Origin: Fibrobacterota bacterium
GTDB lineage: Bacteria > Fibrobacterota > Chitinivibrionia > Chitinivibrionales > FEN-1185
Assembly: GCA_003165595.1 (NCBI GenBank)
Contig: PLWQ01000039.1
Location: forward strand, 1 to 64,000
Length of the DNA: 64,000 bases
Direction: 5' to 3'
A model generated the notes under the pieces. That model did no database searches. It was not told the DNA's origin and was given only the letters and a program-made list of their open reading frames with translations. The number at the start of each line of letters is the position of its first letter. Positions within the stretch are counted from its first letter, which is position 1. Both the position numbers and the translations under genes were made by a program. This document shows, piece after piece, positions 44,362-53,111 of this stretch.

Positions 44362-44390
44362 ATTATACGCTTAAACACCAATTCGGTCAA
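44362..44390 (-). promoter_or_regulatory. promoter of the GH116-like gene
   Basis: On the minus strand TTGACC (44385-44390), 17-base spacer, TATAAT (44362-44367), about 47 bases before the start codon. Confidence 0.75.
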
Positions 44391-44414
44391 TTGAGAAATA
44401 GGTTTTTCAAACCT

Positions 44415-44594
44415 CTATGACTCTTCATTTTCCGCGATAAGATTCGTTGAATGGTCTTCTGTGTTGAACCAGAAGATCAGTCTGTTGTTTCGCCAGGTAA
44501 AACAATCCGAAAAAGAAGTTTTATAGTCAGGGGGATAAATGGAGCCGTACCGCGTCAATGCCTGCTGAACCATTCTTTCTTCTGTCTCACTCAT
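44415..44594 (-). CDS. small hypothetical protein
   Basis: 59 residues from the ATG at 44594 (MSETEERMVQQALTRYGSIY), preceded by GGGAGCGG. A further in-frame start upstream would run through repeat DNA and is rejected. The sequence is soluble, with a short aromatic core (CFTWRNNRLIFWFN) that looks like a small beta unit. No family is recognised. It sits upstream of the GH116-like gene and downstream of a conserved leader block. Confidence 0.55.
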   Translation of the reverse strand: MSETEERMVQQALTRYGSIYPPDYKTSFSDCFTWRNNRLIFWFNTEDHSTNLIAENEES

Positions 44595-44643
44595 TTTCCG
44601 CTCCCTCTGCCGGTGGACTTTTCGACTCTTCGGCATTGAAAGA

Positions 44644-44755
44644 CCTCGCAGCAAGCTACGAGGAATCCTTCCATCCCTATGGAATGAAAACATACTTATA
44701 GTCGCTCGCTAACCCCGAAGCAGAGCTTCGAGGATTGCGCTCGCTGTGGGATTCA
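44644..44755 (+). repeat. dispersed palindromic repeat, family 1, copy C
   Basis: CCTCGCAGC hairpin, GGAATCCTTCCATCCCTATG, an A/T stretch, TCGCTCGCTAACCCCGAAGC hairpin, then GCGCTCGCTGTGGGATTCA. Full-length like copy B. Confidence 0.8.
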
Positions 44756-44761
44756 CCCATT

Positions 44762-44848
44762 TCCTTCTCTCCATAAATTTACTCCCTCTTGGCTGAAAAA
44801 TCCCGATGGAAGGTAGAATACCGTATACTTATTGTTTACATAATAATG
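44762..44848 (-). promoter_or_regulatory. conserved leader block with TGTTTACAT motif, copy 1
   Basis: About 85 bases similar to 50060-50143. The core TACCGTATACTT-ATTG-TTTACAT at 44819-44841 differs from copy 2 at one position. A second TGTTTACATCATGG is at 44898-44911. Probable promoter or operator; upstream of the small gene at 44594. Confidence 0.55.
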
Positions 44849-44940
44849 TTGATTTTGAATGAGTTACATATTCTTGTTCCTGAAGATAACACTACAATGT
44901 TTACATCATGGACAAACCAGTCGGGAAGCGAGTTCCAGAA

Positions 44941-44985
44941 AATGGAGCAGGGGCGCTGCCATGGTGACAGCGCCCCTGCTCCATT
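44941..44985 (-). terminator. terminator of the BNR_4/CBM operon
   Basis: AATGGAGCAGGGGCGCTG pairs perfectly with CAGCGCCCCTGCTCCATT (18-bp stem, 9-base loop), 70 bases after the BNR_4 stop. Only a short T run follows. Confidence 0.7.
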
Positions 44986-45055
44986 TATGTATAGCCCTGT
45001 TCCGTTGTTTGGTTGAAGAACCCCGAAGCACTACAACTGCCGCTGAGCACCCGGA

Positions 45056-46711
45056 TTATTTCTGAACGACAAAACACTGTGAATAGTAGTTTGCTCCGTC
45101 GAACAGTGTGGCTACATACGCGCCGCACGTAAGCCCCACCCACTTGTACCGCACGGAATTTACGCCCGCCTGCATGCGTCGCACGCCGGCTGTCAGGTCG
45201 GAAACGATCCGGCCCTGCACATTGTAAATTTTGAGCGTTGACGAAGGCGAGGCCGCCAGCGTGAACGACAAGCCATCGGCCAGCAGGTTGAACCCGGTCG
45301 ACTTTGCAGCACGGCGCTCGAAACCGGTCTTGACAGAAGTCGCGCCGGACGCGATTTTCGTCGAATCAAACGTGTACATCTTGACGTCCATGGAAAACGG
45401 TCCGCCCCAGGTAATGTAGGTCCCGTAGTTCCAGACAACGTCGATCTTGTTGCCGGGCGTGTTGCGCGGCACAATGGGACGGCAGTTCTTTGCCGCGGAA
45501 CCGGAAGTAATCTGCCATGTTCTCCAAGTCTTGCCTTTGTCGGCGGTGAGCCAGCGCTCAAGTTCAAAAACGCCGTTGACATGCGTGCTCAGGTACACCA
45601 CGTTGACATTGGCATGGTCCAGAGCCAGCCCGCCGCCAAAGCCCATTTCTGTCCCTTCGCTCATTGGCCCGCCGCTGTTGATGAGGAAATAGTGGTTCCA
45701 CTTGGTCCCATCCCATCGGTAGTAATAGTAGCGATGGTTGGCGCCCGACGGGTCATAAATATCATAGACGAATACCGGATAGCCGGCGGAATCAAGTGCG
45801 ATATCCCAACCCGTGCCGATGGTGCCTTTCAAGCCGTCCGGAGGATTGGCCGGATCGTAAACGGTATCCAGCTGACCAGTCGTGACAGGTGCGGCCTTAT
45901 CCTGGGCTACTGTTGCAATTAGTGTTCCGTTCATTTTGTAGAATCCGCCGTTGTAGTAATACATGAAGTAGGTAGGTTTGGGCGGCGGGTTGTTACGGTT
46001 ATCCCCCTCAATCAACATGTAGAATTTGTCTTTGCCGTTGGAAACGTATTTGCAGTAGGGCCTTATGCCTCCTCCCACAGTGGAGGTACCTCCGAAGAAG
46101 TACCTGACCGCCGCGCTCCACGTTGCGCCGCCGTCGTCGCTGGTCTGGTAATAAGGCATTCCATAGTCGCCTGTTTGCGTTGACGGTCCCCGGAAGAACA
46201 CGTAGAGCCTGTTGCCGTTCGCGCCCTCCGCGCTCAACTGACACACATTAGGATAGGTACATCCAACGTTGACCTTTAATTCCGGTCCCCAGGATGTGAT
46301 GTCCTCCGGATTCGTGGAAGTGCGGGTGAACCAAGCCCCGCCGTTATGCTCGCTGTAAAATGTTATGATGTGGCCGTTGGGCAAAACGTGGACCGTGGTG
46401 GTGTTGTGGTCGTCGAATCCCCAATTGGTTTTGAGGTAGAACGTGTCGATTTCTCCGGTTGCATGATCGTATGAGGCAATTGCCGCCACGCCCGGGTTGC
46501 TTGAACTGCCGAAATAGCCTACATACGTCTTCTCATGCGTTCCCTTGTAATAGACCGCTCTGGAATCCTGGTACCACGTCCAGATGCCTTGCGTTGCCAG
46601 CGTCGAGCAGCTTGCACCGGTTTTCGGGTATTCCGCCGATTGGGCGGAACCGGCGCAAAAGATCGCGACCGCCAATGCTGCAAGCATGAGCGGCTTGACA
46701 TTCCTGACCAT
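45056..46711 (-). CDS. secreted BNR_4 beta-propeller protein, paralogue
   Basis: 551 residues from the ATG at 46711 (MVRNVKPLMLAALAVAIFCA, signal peptide). The BNR_4 propeller spans about 30-460: IWTWYQDSRAVYYKGTHEKT, DDHNTTTVHVLPNGHIITFY and YQTSDDGGATWSAAVR match the paralogue at 19867-21528 blade by blade. The FlgD-like C-terminal domain follows (STLKIYNVQGRIVSDL, CGAYVATLFDG). It is the last gene of a minus-strand run of four exported proteins. A polysaccharide lyase or binding role is possible; no catalytic proof. Confidence 0.85.
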   Translation of the reverse strand: MVRNVKPLMLAALAVAIFCAGSAQSAEYPKTGASCSTLATQGIWTWYQDSRAVYYKGTHEKTYVGYFGSSSNPGVAAIASYDHATGEIDTFYLKTNWGFDDHNTTTVHVLPNGHIITFYSEHNGGAWFTRTSTNPEDITSWGPELKVNVGCTYPNVCQLSAEGANGNRLYVFFRGPSTQTGDYGMPYYQTSDDGGATWSAAVRYFFGGTSTVGGGIRPYCKYVSNGKDKFYMLIEGDNRNNPPPKPTYFMYYYNGGFYKMNGTLIATVAQDKAAPVTTGQLDTVYDPANPPDGLKGTIGTGWDIALDSAGYPVFVYDIYDPSGANHRYYYYRWDGTKWNHYFLINSGGPMSEGTEMGFGGGLALDHANVNVVYLSTHVNGVFELERWLTADKGKTWRTWQITSGSAAKNCRPIVPRNTPGNKIDVVWNYGTYITWGGPFSMDVKMYTFDSTKIASGATSVKTGFERRAAKSTGFNLLADGLSFTLAASPSSTLKIYNVQGRIVSDLTAGVRRMQAGVNSVRYKWVGLTCGAYVATLFDGANYYSQCFVVQK

Positions 46712-46838
46712 AGGTGGTCCTTTCTGTAAATATGTCAAATTATGCTGTTTGACAGTGTACCCTGACCACGTTCGACAGCCGATTCGGTGGCACCTGATTA
46801 TACTCCCAAAAAGCGAGGCTGTCAATGGCCCCTGGTAA

Positions 46839-47876
46839 TCACCATTTTCCCCCGGCAACGGCCGCCTTTATAACAAGGACGGCATCACCTTGTTTCAGGC
46901 GAACGAATGCCACTCCGGGTGCCGGCCGGGTTCGGCACCGGACGGTATTCATGCCGCGTTGGACAGATGTGAGAATTTCCGAACCATATTCCATTCCTAT
47001 CCCATTGAACAAGGTGACCTTGACAGAATTGTTATTCTCAGAGGGAAAAGACAATTGTATGGTCCCATCGTGAAGAACGGTCGCTCCGACCTCTCCCCGC
47101 CGTGCATGCAGCTCGCCGGCTGTCGGAGCCGCAACCGTGGAACTGTCGATAAGCGTAAATCTGTAAAACCAAAGATTGAACGGACCTGCACCGGTAATGT
47201 CGGTCCGAATCAACTGGACTCCCTTTTTCAGACGAATGGTCGCCATGTTTTTTTCGTCCTGATAATAGTGATAAAACCCCGTACTCTTAAAGATGATTGT
47301 ACCTGTTGAAACTGAATCGGTGCCGTTCAAAGAACAAATCGCAATCGAAGGGCTGCCGGTGCGCGACGTCAGCATGAGGTCTATTTGGTAAAGCCCGTCC
47401 TTGGCGACATTCACCGTCGATTTGACCCATTCACCATGATCGATGTAGCCGATGTAAATCCCGTCTTTTGTGGCGTTCATATCGTTATAGATCAAGGTCG
47501 TATCTGACACGGGATTGGCAACAGTGTCGGCGGAATCGGCCGGGTTTTGAAAAACCGAATCTCCGTACACGTCCCAGGCAGGATTGAGAATCCTGTTGAT
47601 GATATGATCCTCGGCGCCCGCGGTTTTGCGGCCGTCGTACTGATAATAATCGCCGGTCATCACGTCCGTCCCGGGATTTTCCCAGGAAATACCCCTGACT
47701 GCGGCAGAATCATATCGCCAGGGAAAAAATCTTCCGGGAATCTGCTGAATTACATTGCGAAACGGCAGTGCCGAATAATTGGGCGGGATCGCGGAAAAGC
47801 ACGGCCCGGATAACAAAACCACTGCCAGCGCCGCCATGGTTACCGCGCTATGGTGCAGGAATCCGATACACTTCAC
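46839..47876 (-). CDS. exported CBM6-like protein with FlgD-like domain
   Basis: 345 residues from the GTG at 47876, preceded by GGAAGGAGG; the ATG 15 bases earlier overlaps that site and is less likely. Signal peptide (AVTMAALAVVLLSGPCFS). Residues 35-245 resemble CBM6-type binding proteins: VIQQIPGRFFPWRYD, YIGYIDHGEWVKSTVNV and NLWFYRFTLI. The tail is FlgD-like (VKVTLFNGIGMEYGS, VAFVRLKQGDAVLVIK). There is no catalytic domain, so it is a free sugar-binding surface or secreted protein. It lies 28 bases after the next CBM6-like gene in one operon. Confidence 0.8.
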   Translation of the reverse strand: MKCIGFLHHSAVTMAALAVVLLSGPCFSAIPPNYSALPFRNVIQQIPGRFFPWRYDSAAVRGISWENPGTDVMTGDYYQYDGRKTAGAEDHIINRILNPAWDVYGDSVFQNPADSADTVANPVSDTTLIYNDMNATKDGIYIGYIDHGEWVKSTVNVAKDGLYQIDLMLTSRTGSPSIAICSLNGTDSVSTGTIIFKSTGFYHYYQDEKNMATIRLKKGVQLIRTDITGAGPFNLWFYRFTLIDSSTVAAPTAGELHARRGEVGATVLHDGTIQLSFPSENNNSVKVTLFNGIGMEYGSEILTSVQRGMNTVRCRTRPAPGVAFVRLKQGDAVLVIKAAVAGGKW

Positions 47877-47904
47877 AACGCCTCCTTCCATTCAAAGAAA
47901 CGGA

Positions 47905-48873
47905 TCAGTGCGCAATGCTGAAAGATTTTGTTGCGCTCAAGCCATTTTGTTCGACGCGGACAAAATGTACTCCCGTTCTCCTGTTGCTCAAATCGAATTT
48001 CTGAACATGGCTGCCTGCGGCCAGATTCATGGTTGTTGCGGGAACCAAAGCCCTGCCCGCGCAATCGAAAACAGAAACGGTTGTCATGCCTGCCTGGGCG
48101 ATCGAATAGGAAACGGACAGGCCTTTTCCATTGACAATAGGCATCACCGCAAACCCTTTTTGCACATGGCTCTGGATTGTTTCCCTTACGGCCGATGCGC
48201 CGCCCTGCAGGATAAAGTTAAGGGCGGCGAAGTTCCAGCCGGCCTCCTGGAAGAACTCAAGATTCATAACATAAAGTCCGGTATCGAGTGTAATCAGATT
48301 TGCTGCCGTGTCCCATTTCCAATCATGCCAGATTTCGTGATCGCCCGGGGGCCTGATGCTCAACGGCTCATTCACAACGGAGTCGGGCGTGAAACCGCTG
48401 AAGGTGACGACAATAAGGTTGGGAGTCGTGGTAACGGATTCATGAAATACCATTTTGTAGTCGCCTGCGGTAGTTACGCGAACGGTATAGTTTTCCCACT
48501 CTCCGGGATGGATCCACCCGAGATGATTATTGACGCCCGGAGGATAGCATGCAGAGTCGACCACGAGAACGTTTCCCGAAACAAAATCCTTTTCGGCCCC
48601 GAAATTTTGTATGGAGACATTTGCGCCCGTGCGACCATTGCGGACCGTGCAATCACCACTGTTGGCGGCATCGGTATAATGATACGCCACCCCATCCGGA
48701 CCTTCGTCGAAATACGATGCAAGTACAAGGCCGGGGATTTGCTGAGGGTGTCCACTTATCGTGTCACCCGTAAAAACCGTTCCGGCATATCCCGGAGGCA
48801 TGGCGGCAAAAAGGTACGACGCGAACAGAAAACTTGCAGCTGCCGTTACAGCAGCTTTTTGGTAAAGACCCAT
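47905..48873 (-). CDS. exported CBM6-like protein with FlgD-like domain
   Basis: 322 residues, ATG at 48873 after AAGGGGGAAA. The signal peptide runs to about residue 23. The binding domain reads HPQQIPGLVLASYFDEGPDG, GWIHPGEWENYTVRV and LNFIL, the CBM6 pattern (GEWxxYTVxV). The C-terminal FlgD-like domain is TTVSVFDCAGRALVPA, then GVHFVRVEQNG. Only distantly similar to its downstream neighbour, so these are two different binding proteins. The ligand cannot be inferred; xylan and beta-glucans are common for CBM6. Confidence 0.82.
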   Translation of the reverse strand: MGLYQKAAVTAAASFLFASYLFAAMPPGYAGTVFTGDTISGHPQQIPGLVLASYFDEGPDGVAYHYTDAANSGDCTVRNGRTGANVSIQNFGAEKDFVSGNVLVVDSACYPPGVNNHLGWIHPGEWENYTVRVTTAGDYKMVFHESVTTTPNLIVVTFSGFTPDSVVNEPLSIRPPGDHEIWHDWKWDTAANLITLDTGLYVMNLEFFQEAGWNFAALNFILQGGASAVRETIQSHVQKGFAVMPIVNGKGLSVSYSIAQAGMTTVSVFDCAGRALVPATTMNLAAGSHVQKFDLSNRRTGVHFVRVEQNGLSATKSFSIAH

Positions 48874-48994
48874 ACTATTTCCCCCTTACAATGTTAAGTC
48901 GCCGAAAGCAAACAGCAGAACGAAGAACGCGGGAATGAACCGGAATGGAGTTTTCATGCGAAACTATAAACTTTCCTCTGCTGGCTTCGAAAGG

Positions 48995-50026
48995 TTATTT
49001 CGCGTCAATAAGACGCATGATCCTTACCGCATTTCCGGAGCGCAGTTCGCAGAAATAAACACCGGTGGGGACCGCACCGCCGGTTACGGCGCCTCGGTCA
49101 AAGGTAACCGACCCGCCGTTTGCGGAAACCGCATGATCGACCGGCTTCCCGTTTGCGGAGTACACCGTGAGTTGCGTCGCGGCGGGAATGTTGACAAACT
49201 GCATGCCGATGTTGCGTCTTGCTAAACAGCGTACTGCGGAAAGTGCGCCCAAAGGTGCAATTCGCTCTGAAGCTCGTGCGGCCCCCGTTGTGCCGGCGCC
49301 GACACCTGTTGCGCCCCAGAAGACGAGGTAGCTTCCGGTTGTTCTCTTGATAAGTTTGACGCTCGTGAGTATTTTTGCCGGATTTGCAGTAAGATTCAGC
49401 CCGTTAATGTTGTGACCGGCAGTCTCGTTTACGGTATTCTGAGGGGTCCACTTGGCAAGATTGGAATCTACAAAGAAGAAGTTTGGTGTAAGCGCTTGTG
49501 CGTAGTCCGGGCACGTGAAATTGGTGGTAACCGGACCATCAGCATAGCTCAAAACAACATCAAGGGACGTTGATCCTTCTGAACTGGTCAACGCTATATA
49601 CACCTTTGAATAATTTCCCTGCGGCACGGAAAAAGTGACCGAGTCTATCCCCGAATAGCTGCCGGATGGAGCTCCAAGATAATGGGTTTGGAATCCCGTG
49701 CTGTCGGTGTTGGAATAATTCAAGATCATGGTTGGATGATTGCCGTTGGCAGGGAATCTTGCGCTGTCGGGCAATGTCAGCACGTCGGTACGGTTGAGAA
49801 ACACGGCAGCGGAATGAGTAATGTATCCGTCACTGCCGCCATTTCCGTCTATTCCTTTTGACCAGGTGTACAACTTTCCGTTGGAAAATGTTGTTACTGC
49901 CCGGGCATTGAGGATCGATTTGACATTGACCTGTATTGTATCGGCACCCAGTGCTACCCCGCACCATGTCAGTGCAATTCCGACAACTGCTGCCGCCAAC
50001 TTATTTACTAAACGTAAAATAGACAT
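48995..50026 (-). CDS. secreted protein with FlgD-like domain, unassigned binding module
   Basis: 343 residues, ATG at 50026 after AAAGGGGAAC. Signal peptide MSILRLVNKLAAAVVGIALT. Residues 28-250 form a beta-rich domain (SVTFSVPQGNYSKVYIALTS, INGLNLTANPAKILTSVKLI) that resembles non-catalytic jelly-roll modules but is not one I can name. The FlgD-like C-terminus is TQLTVYSANGKPVDHA, then GVYFCELRSGNAVRIM. It is first in the run of four exported genes, and a conserved leader block lies upstream. Confidence 0.75.
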   Translation of the reverse strand: MSILRLVNKLAAAVVGIALTWCGVALGADTIQVNVKSILNARAVTTFSNGKLYTWSKGIDGNGGSDGYITHSAAVFLNRTDVLTLPDSARFPANGNHPTMILNYSNTDSTGFQTHYLGAPSGSYSGIDSVTFSVPQGNYSKVYIALTSSEGSTSLDVVLSYADGPVTTNFTCPDYAQALTPNFFFVDSNLAKWTPQNTVNETAGHNINGLNLTANPAKILTSVKLIKRTTGSYLVFWGATGVGAGTTGAARASERIAPLGALSAVRCLARRNIGMQFVNIPAATQLTVYSANGKPVDHAVSANGGSVTFDRGAVTGGAVPTGVYFCELRSGNAVRIMRLIDAK

Positions 50027-50059
50027 TTTCGTTCCCCTTTTGTGCTTACAGGTAATTGG

Positions 50060-50143
50060 CCTTCTCTTTCTTCTCGTAAATTTACCTGTCTTAGGCTAAA
50101 AAGTCCCCGGCCAGGACAAGATACCGTATACTTTTTGTTTACA
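50060..50143 (-). promoter_or_regulatory. conserved leader block with TGTTTACAT motif, copy 2
   Basis: About 85 bases similar to 44762-44848; core at 50122-50144. It sits between the terminator of the lipoprotein operon and the start codon at 50026, the expected promoter position. Confidence 0.6.
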
Positions 50144-50150
50144 TGACCAA

Positions 50151-50186
50151 ACAAAAGGGCGCTCCGTCTTCACGACATCACGCCCT
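50151..50186 (-). terminator. terminator of the TIGR02147-lipoprotein operon
   Basis: AGGGCG and CGCCCT arms; on the minus strand the stem is followed by TTTGTTTGG. Confidence 0.6.
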
Positions 50187-50212
50187 CTTTCGTTACAGTA
50201 TAGATAGCCCTT

Positions 50213-51565
50213 TTACGGCATCTGATTCCCCGGCGATGTCACCGTCATATCGGCCGCGGTAATGCCGAACATATACATGTCGTCCATGTACAATGTATCA
50301 TTTGTCAATGCAAAGAAGGATATTGAAGTTACGCCGCGCGACGCCTTTGCCCATGTCACACCGCGCGCCTCGGTCTGGGAGCCCGGATTCGGCACCAGGT
50401 CGGTATTCTTTATTGAAATCCTTTGCCAATCGGGCGGTATCGTGAATTCGTAAATGAATTCTCCTTCGCCGTATTCCACCGTGTCGGTATGAAACACGAC
50501 CCTGTGGCGTCCCGAACCTTTTGCATAGAAGCTGAATTCGGTCAATTTGGAAAGGTCGTAGTACACACGCGGCGTGCAAATGTCAACGCCGATGCCGCCG
50601 GTGGGAGGTTGTCCCTGGTTGAAGGAGACAAAGATCCGCATGGATGTTCCGCGAAATGCGCCGTCGGTGATCATGCAGCTGTCAAAATTCGAGGGGAACA
50701 CGGCGGGCGAAACAACATGGCCGTTTGCGTTGGGCCGCACGACCCACTGTCCGCTTCCCGCGCCGCCCGGTGACGGCAGATTGCTGTAGATGGCGTTGCG
50801 CGCCACTCCGCCGACAAGAGGGCTCTCGAAATCGTCAAACAGAAGCGCCTGAGCCTGCGCTTCGACCGGCACCACGGTGAAAGTACTGTTGAGCGAACTG
50901 GGATAATAGTTCTCCGCACCCTGAGCCTCCGAAACCGTTTTTGCGAACAGGACGTCGTTTACGAAAGCAGTATCGCCGGGGGCGGCCGATATATCGACGT
51001 GGAGAAAATCTGCGTAGGAGCCGCTGACAAAGGCGATGTCGTACGCCGAACGCGGCGCGGCAAGCAGTGCATAATTTCCCTGGGAGTCGGGATAAAATGT
51101 GCTTCCCATGCCCGGCACCACGATCCGCATGTTCTGCAAATCGGACCTTGTCGAAGAGACAATCCGTCCCTTCACAACAGCTTCGCGATTGACGACAAGA
51201 TCTGCAATCACGGATTCCGAGTCGCTTGCAAGGACGATTTTCTGCAGGATCGCGGACCGTGCATTGGCCGAATCATTGCAATACAGCGCGTAACCACCAG
51301 CCGCGACGCTGTCGAATCGATACGACCCGTTTACACCGGTTTTAACGCTTTTATTTTCCGTAATACTGTCGCCGCGTGCGGTAATTCTAAAAGTACGCAA
51401 ATATAAAGTCACCCCCACCGCAGGATTTCCCAGACCATCACCGACGCTGCCGTAAACCTTGGCATTTCCGGTTGCACTTGAACCTGCCGCCATGATGGGC
51501 GTAGTCCCGCACTCAAAAAAAAGCAGCTGACTTGCCAATAGAATGGCCAGACATAGTTGTTTCAT
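50213..51565 (-). CDS. lipoprotein with regulatory-like domains and CBM11-like domain, partner of TIGR02147 protein
   Basis: 450 residues, ATG at 51565 overlapping the stop of the TIGR02147 gene by 4 bases. The lipobox is FFEC. Residues 35-215 hold two carboxypeptidase-regulatory-like beta domains (YGSVGDGLGNPAVGVTLYL; VVKGRIVSSTRSDLQNMRIV). The C-terminal part (from about 240) is CBM11/CIA30-like: ALLFDDFESPLVGG, SFYAKGSGRHRVVFH, FTIPPDWQRISIKNTDL. It has no FlgD-like domain. Translational coupling to a TIGR02147 regulator is a common arrangement in Fibrobacter-type genomes. A surface sensor or binding protein is likely; ligand unknown. Confidence 0.82.
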   Translation of the reverse strand: MKQLCLAILLASQLLFFECGTTPIMAAGSSATGNAKVYGSVGDGLGNPAVGVTLYLRTFRITARGDSITENKSVKTGVNGSYRFDSVAAGGYALYCNDSANARSAILQKIVLASDSESVIADLVVNREAVVKGRIVSSTRSDLQNMRIVVPGMGSTFYPDSQGNYALLAAPRSAYDIAFVSGSYADFLHVDISAAPGDTAFVNDVLFAKTVSEAQGAENYYPSSLNSTFTVVPVEAQAQALLFDDFESPLVGGVARNAIYSNLPSPGGAGSGQWVVRPNANGHVVSPAVFPSNFDSCMITDGAFRGTSMRIFVSFNQGQPPTGGIGVDICTPRVYYDLSKLTEFSFYAKGSGRHRVVFHTDTVEYGEGEFIYEFTIPPDWQRISIKNTDLVPNPGSQTEARGVTWAKASRGVTSISFFALTNDTLYMDDMYMFGITAADMTVTSPGNQMP

Positions 51566-52407
51566 GATGGGCGATTGTCCTTGGTTCTCGGCGAACGCAT
51601 CAAGGGAAACATCTGCATGTTCAACTGATACACGCTGTCGCTTGCGTCAAGAGAATCAACGATCTTGACGACCCGATCCCGGAACCCTTCTATCTCAGCC
51701 ACAATCATATCATACGCGTCCTTCGTGAGTCCAACGGTAATCCCGGACGCATACCGTTCCTCTACCGGCACATCATCCAGCGACCGCTCGGCAAGACGCA
51801 GCATGACGCGGTTGAAATTTCTCACGACCATCGACTTCACTTCGGAACGCGTGGAGATTGCCTTGTGGGTCTGCTCGTATCTGCCGTTCTTCTGTTTTTT
51901 GAGGAGATCATGGGCAAGGAGCCACGCTACGGCCTTCTGCGCATCGTCCGGGGATATTTCCGGATGAACGCTTTTCGCCACCAGGTCCCAGTCGTCGTTG
52001 TAATCGTGCTGGCAGATCCCCTCACGGATGGCGCTCACGTACCATTTGTCGTAATAATCGAAATGATCATCTTCCATGATGTGCTGGGGAACCTGGTCGG
52101 ACATGGACTTGAGCACACGGTAGTATTCCTGTTTTTCAAGCGAGGATTTTGCTTGATTGAAATAAACGAGGTTGCGGAAAAACACCGCCTCTTTCTCTTT
52201 GAGACCAACGCCTTTGATAAACTTGTCGATTGTTTTACGGCTCAGGTTTCTCTTACCGTCAATGACCATCTTGAGAAGAATGGGAGCATTGACCCCCGCG
52301 CGCAGTGCAAAGAACCGGTAGGAAAAGTATTTCCTGGTCTTCTTCTCATCGTCGTAGAAGTCTTTAAGAAACCGGCGATAGTCAATATATTCGAAGACTG
52401 ACTTCAT
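51562..52407 (-). CDS. TIGR02147 (DUF4423) family protein, probable regulator
   Basis: 281 residues, ATG at 52407. The sequence matches the TIGR02147 family typical of Fibrobacter: SVFEYIDYRRFLKDFYDDEK at the N-terminus, an HTH-like helical region (FALRAGVNAPILLKMVIDGK) and the DUF4423 C-terminal domain (DHFDYYDKWYVSAIREG, DIVAEIEG-type helices). The family is uncharacterised; the N-terminal helices resemble a DNA-binding fold, so a regulator is assumed. It is first in an operon with the lipoprotein at 50213. A TGTTTACAT motif lies 90-110 bases upstream. Confidence 0.88.
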   Translation of the reverse strand: MKSVFEYIDYRRFLKDFYDDEKKTRKYFSYRFFALRAGVNAPILLKMVIDGKRNLSRKTIDKFIKGVGLKEKEAVFFRNLVYFNQAKSSLEKQEYYRVLKSMSDQVPQHIMEDDHFDYYDKWYVSAIREGICQHDYNDDWDLVAKSVHPEISPDDAQKAVAWLLAHDLLKKQKNGRYEQTHKAISTRSEVKSMVVRNFNRVMLRLAERSLDDVPVEERYASGITVGLTKDAYDMIVAEIEGFRDRVVKIVDSLDASDSVYQLNMQMFPLMRSPRTKDNRPS

Positions 52408-52493
52408 AAACAGTGCAATCCTTTTCTAGAGCGCGCATGTGCCCATAATCAATATACCGTAAAAGCACCAGATACCTGCGTGGTAAAAATACA

Positions 52494-52516
52494 ATGCGTA
52501 CACTGTTTGTTTACAT
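52494..52516 (-). promoter_or_regulatory. TGTTTACAT motif, copy 3
   Basis: GCGTACACTG-TTTGTTTACATCA shares the core of the leader blocks at 44819 and 50122, 87 bases from the TIGR02147 start codon. Confidence 0.5.
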
Positions 52517-53111
52517 CATTTCATTTAAAACCAATAAGTTACAATGATTCTATACGAAAGCGAGCCCAAGAATGTTGTTTTGGGTGATTGAACGTTTCTT
52601 ACCATCCGGGCGGGCTGGGCAATGCAAACCGGTGTTCGGGGAGCGGTCGATGTCGAACGAGTCTGCCCGGAACTGTTCAAAACCGTCGCCGGCCAATTCT
52701 ATTGCGTCAAGAGCGGAAACCCCGCGGCCGCATTCTGTGCCGAATTTCACCGTGGGGACGAGGTCGGGGTCGAGGCCGATAATCCTGCACACGGTGGCAT
52801 CGAGCGCTTCGCCGCCCCGAGCGTGCTGCCGAACGCGGGTGAATCGCCGTACCACACGCGCGCGCCGGCTGTCTTGAACAGTTCGCCCACGGCCCTGAAT
52901 ACCGAAGGGTGGGTGTTCACGCATTTGTCAGGAGCTTCGCCCCCTTCGCCTCACACCCTCTCCTGAAGAATCAAATTACCTCCATAAGTAAATCTCTAGT
53001 TGTAACATGTTGATACGGAAGGAAATAATGACAATTGAACTTTTTTTCAATTCCCACCACTAAATATAATGACACGTTTAACCACCCAAAATCAAAACGG
53101 AGGTTCTATCA
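52517..53111. other. intergenic, divergent
   Basis: No convincing gene. Open frames here lack signal peptides, domains and good ribosome sites. A TATAAT hexamer at 53065-53070 is 42 bases before the GH5 start, but no good -35 is found. Confidence 0.4.

Noticed and set aside
52560-52960. Candidate genes between the TIGR02147 operon and GH5
   Set aside because: Frames on both strands overlap, lack ribosome sites and match no family pattern.
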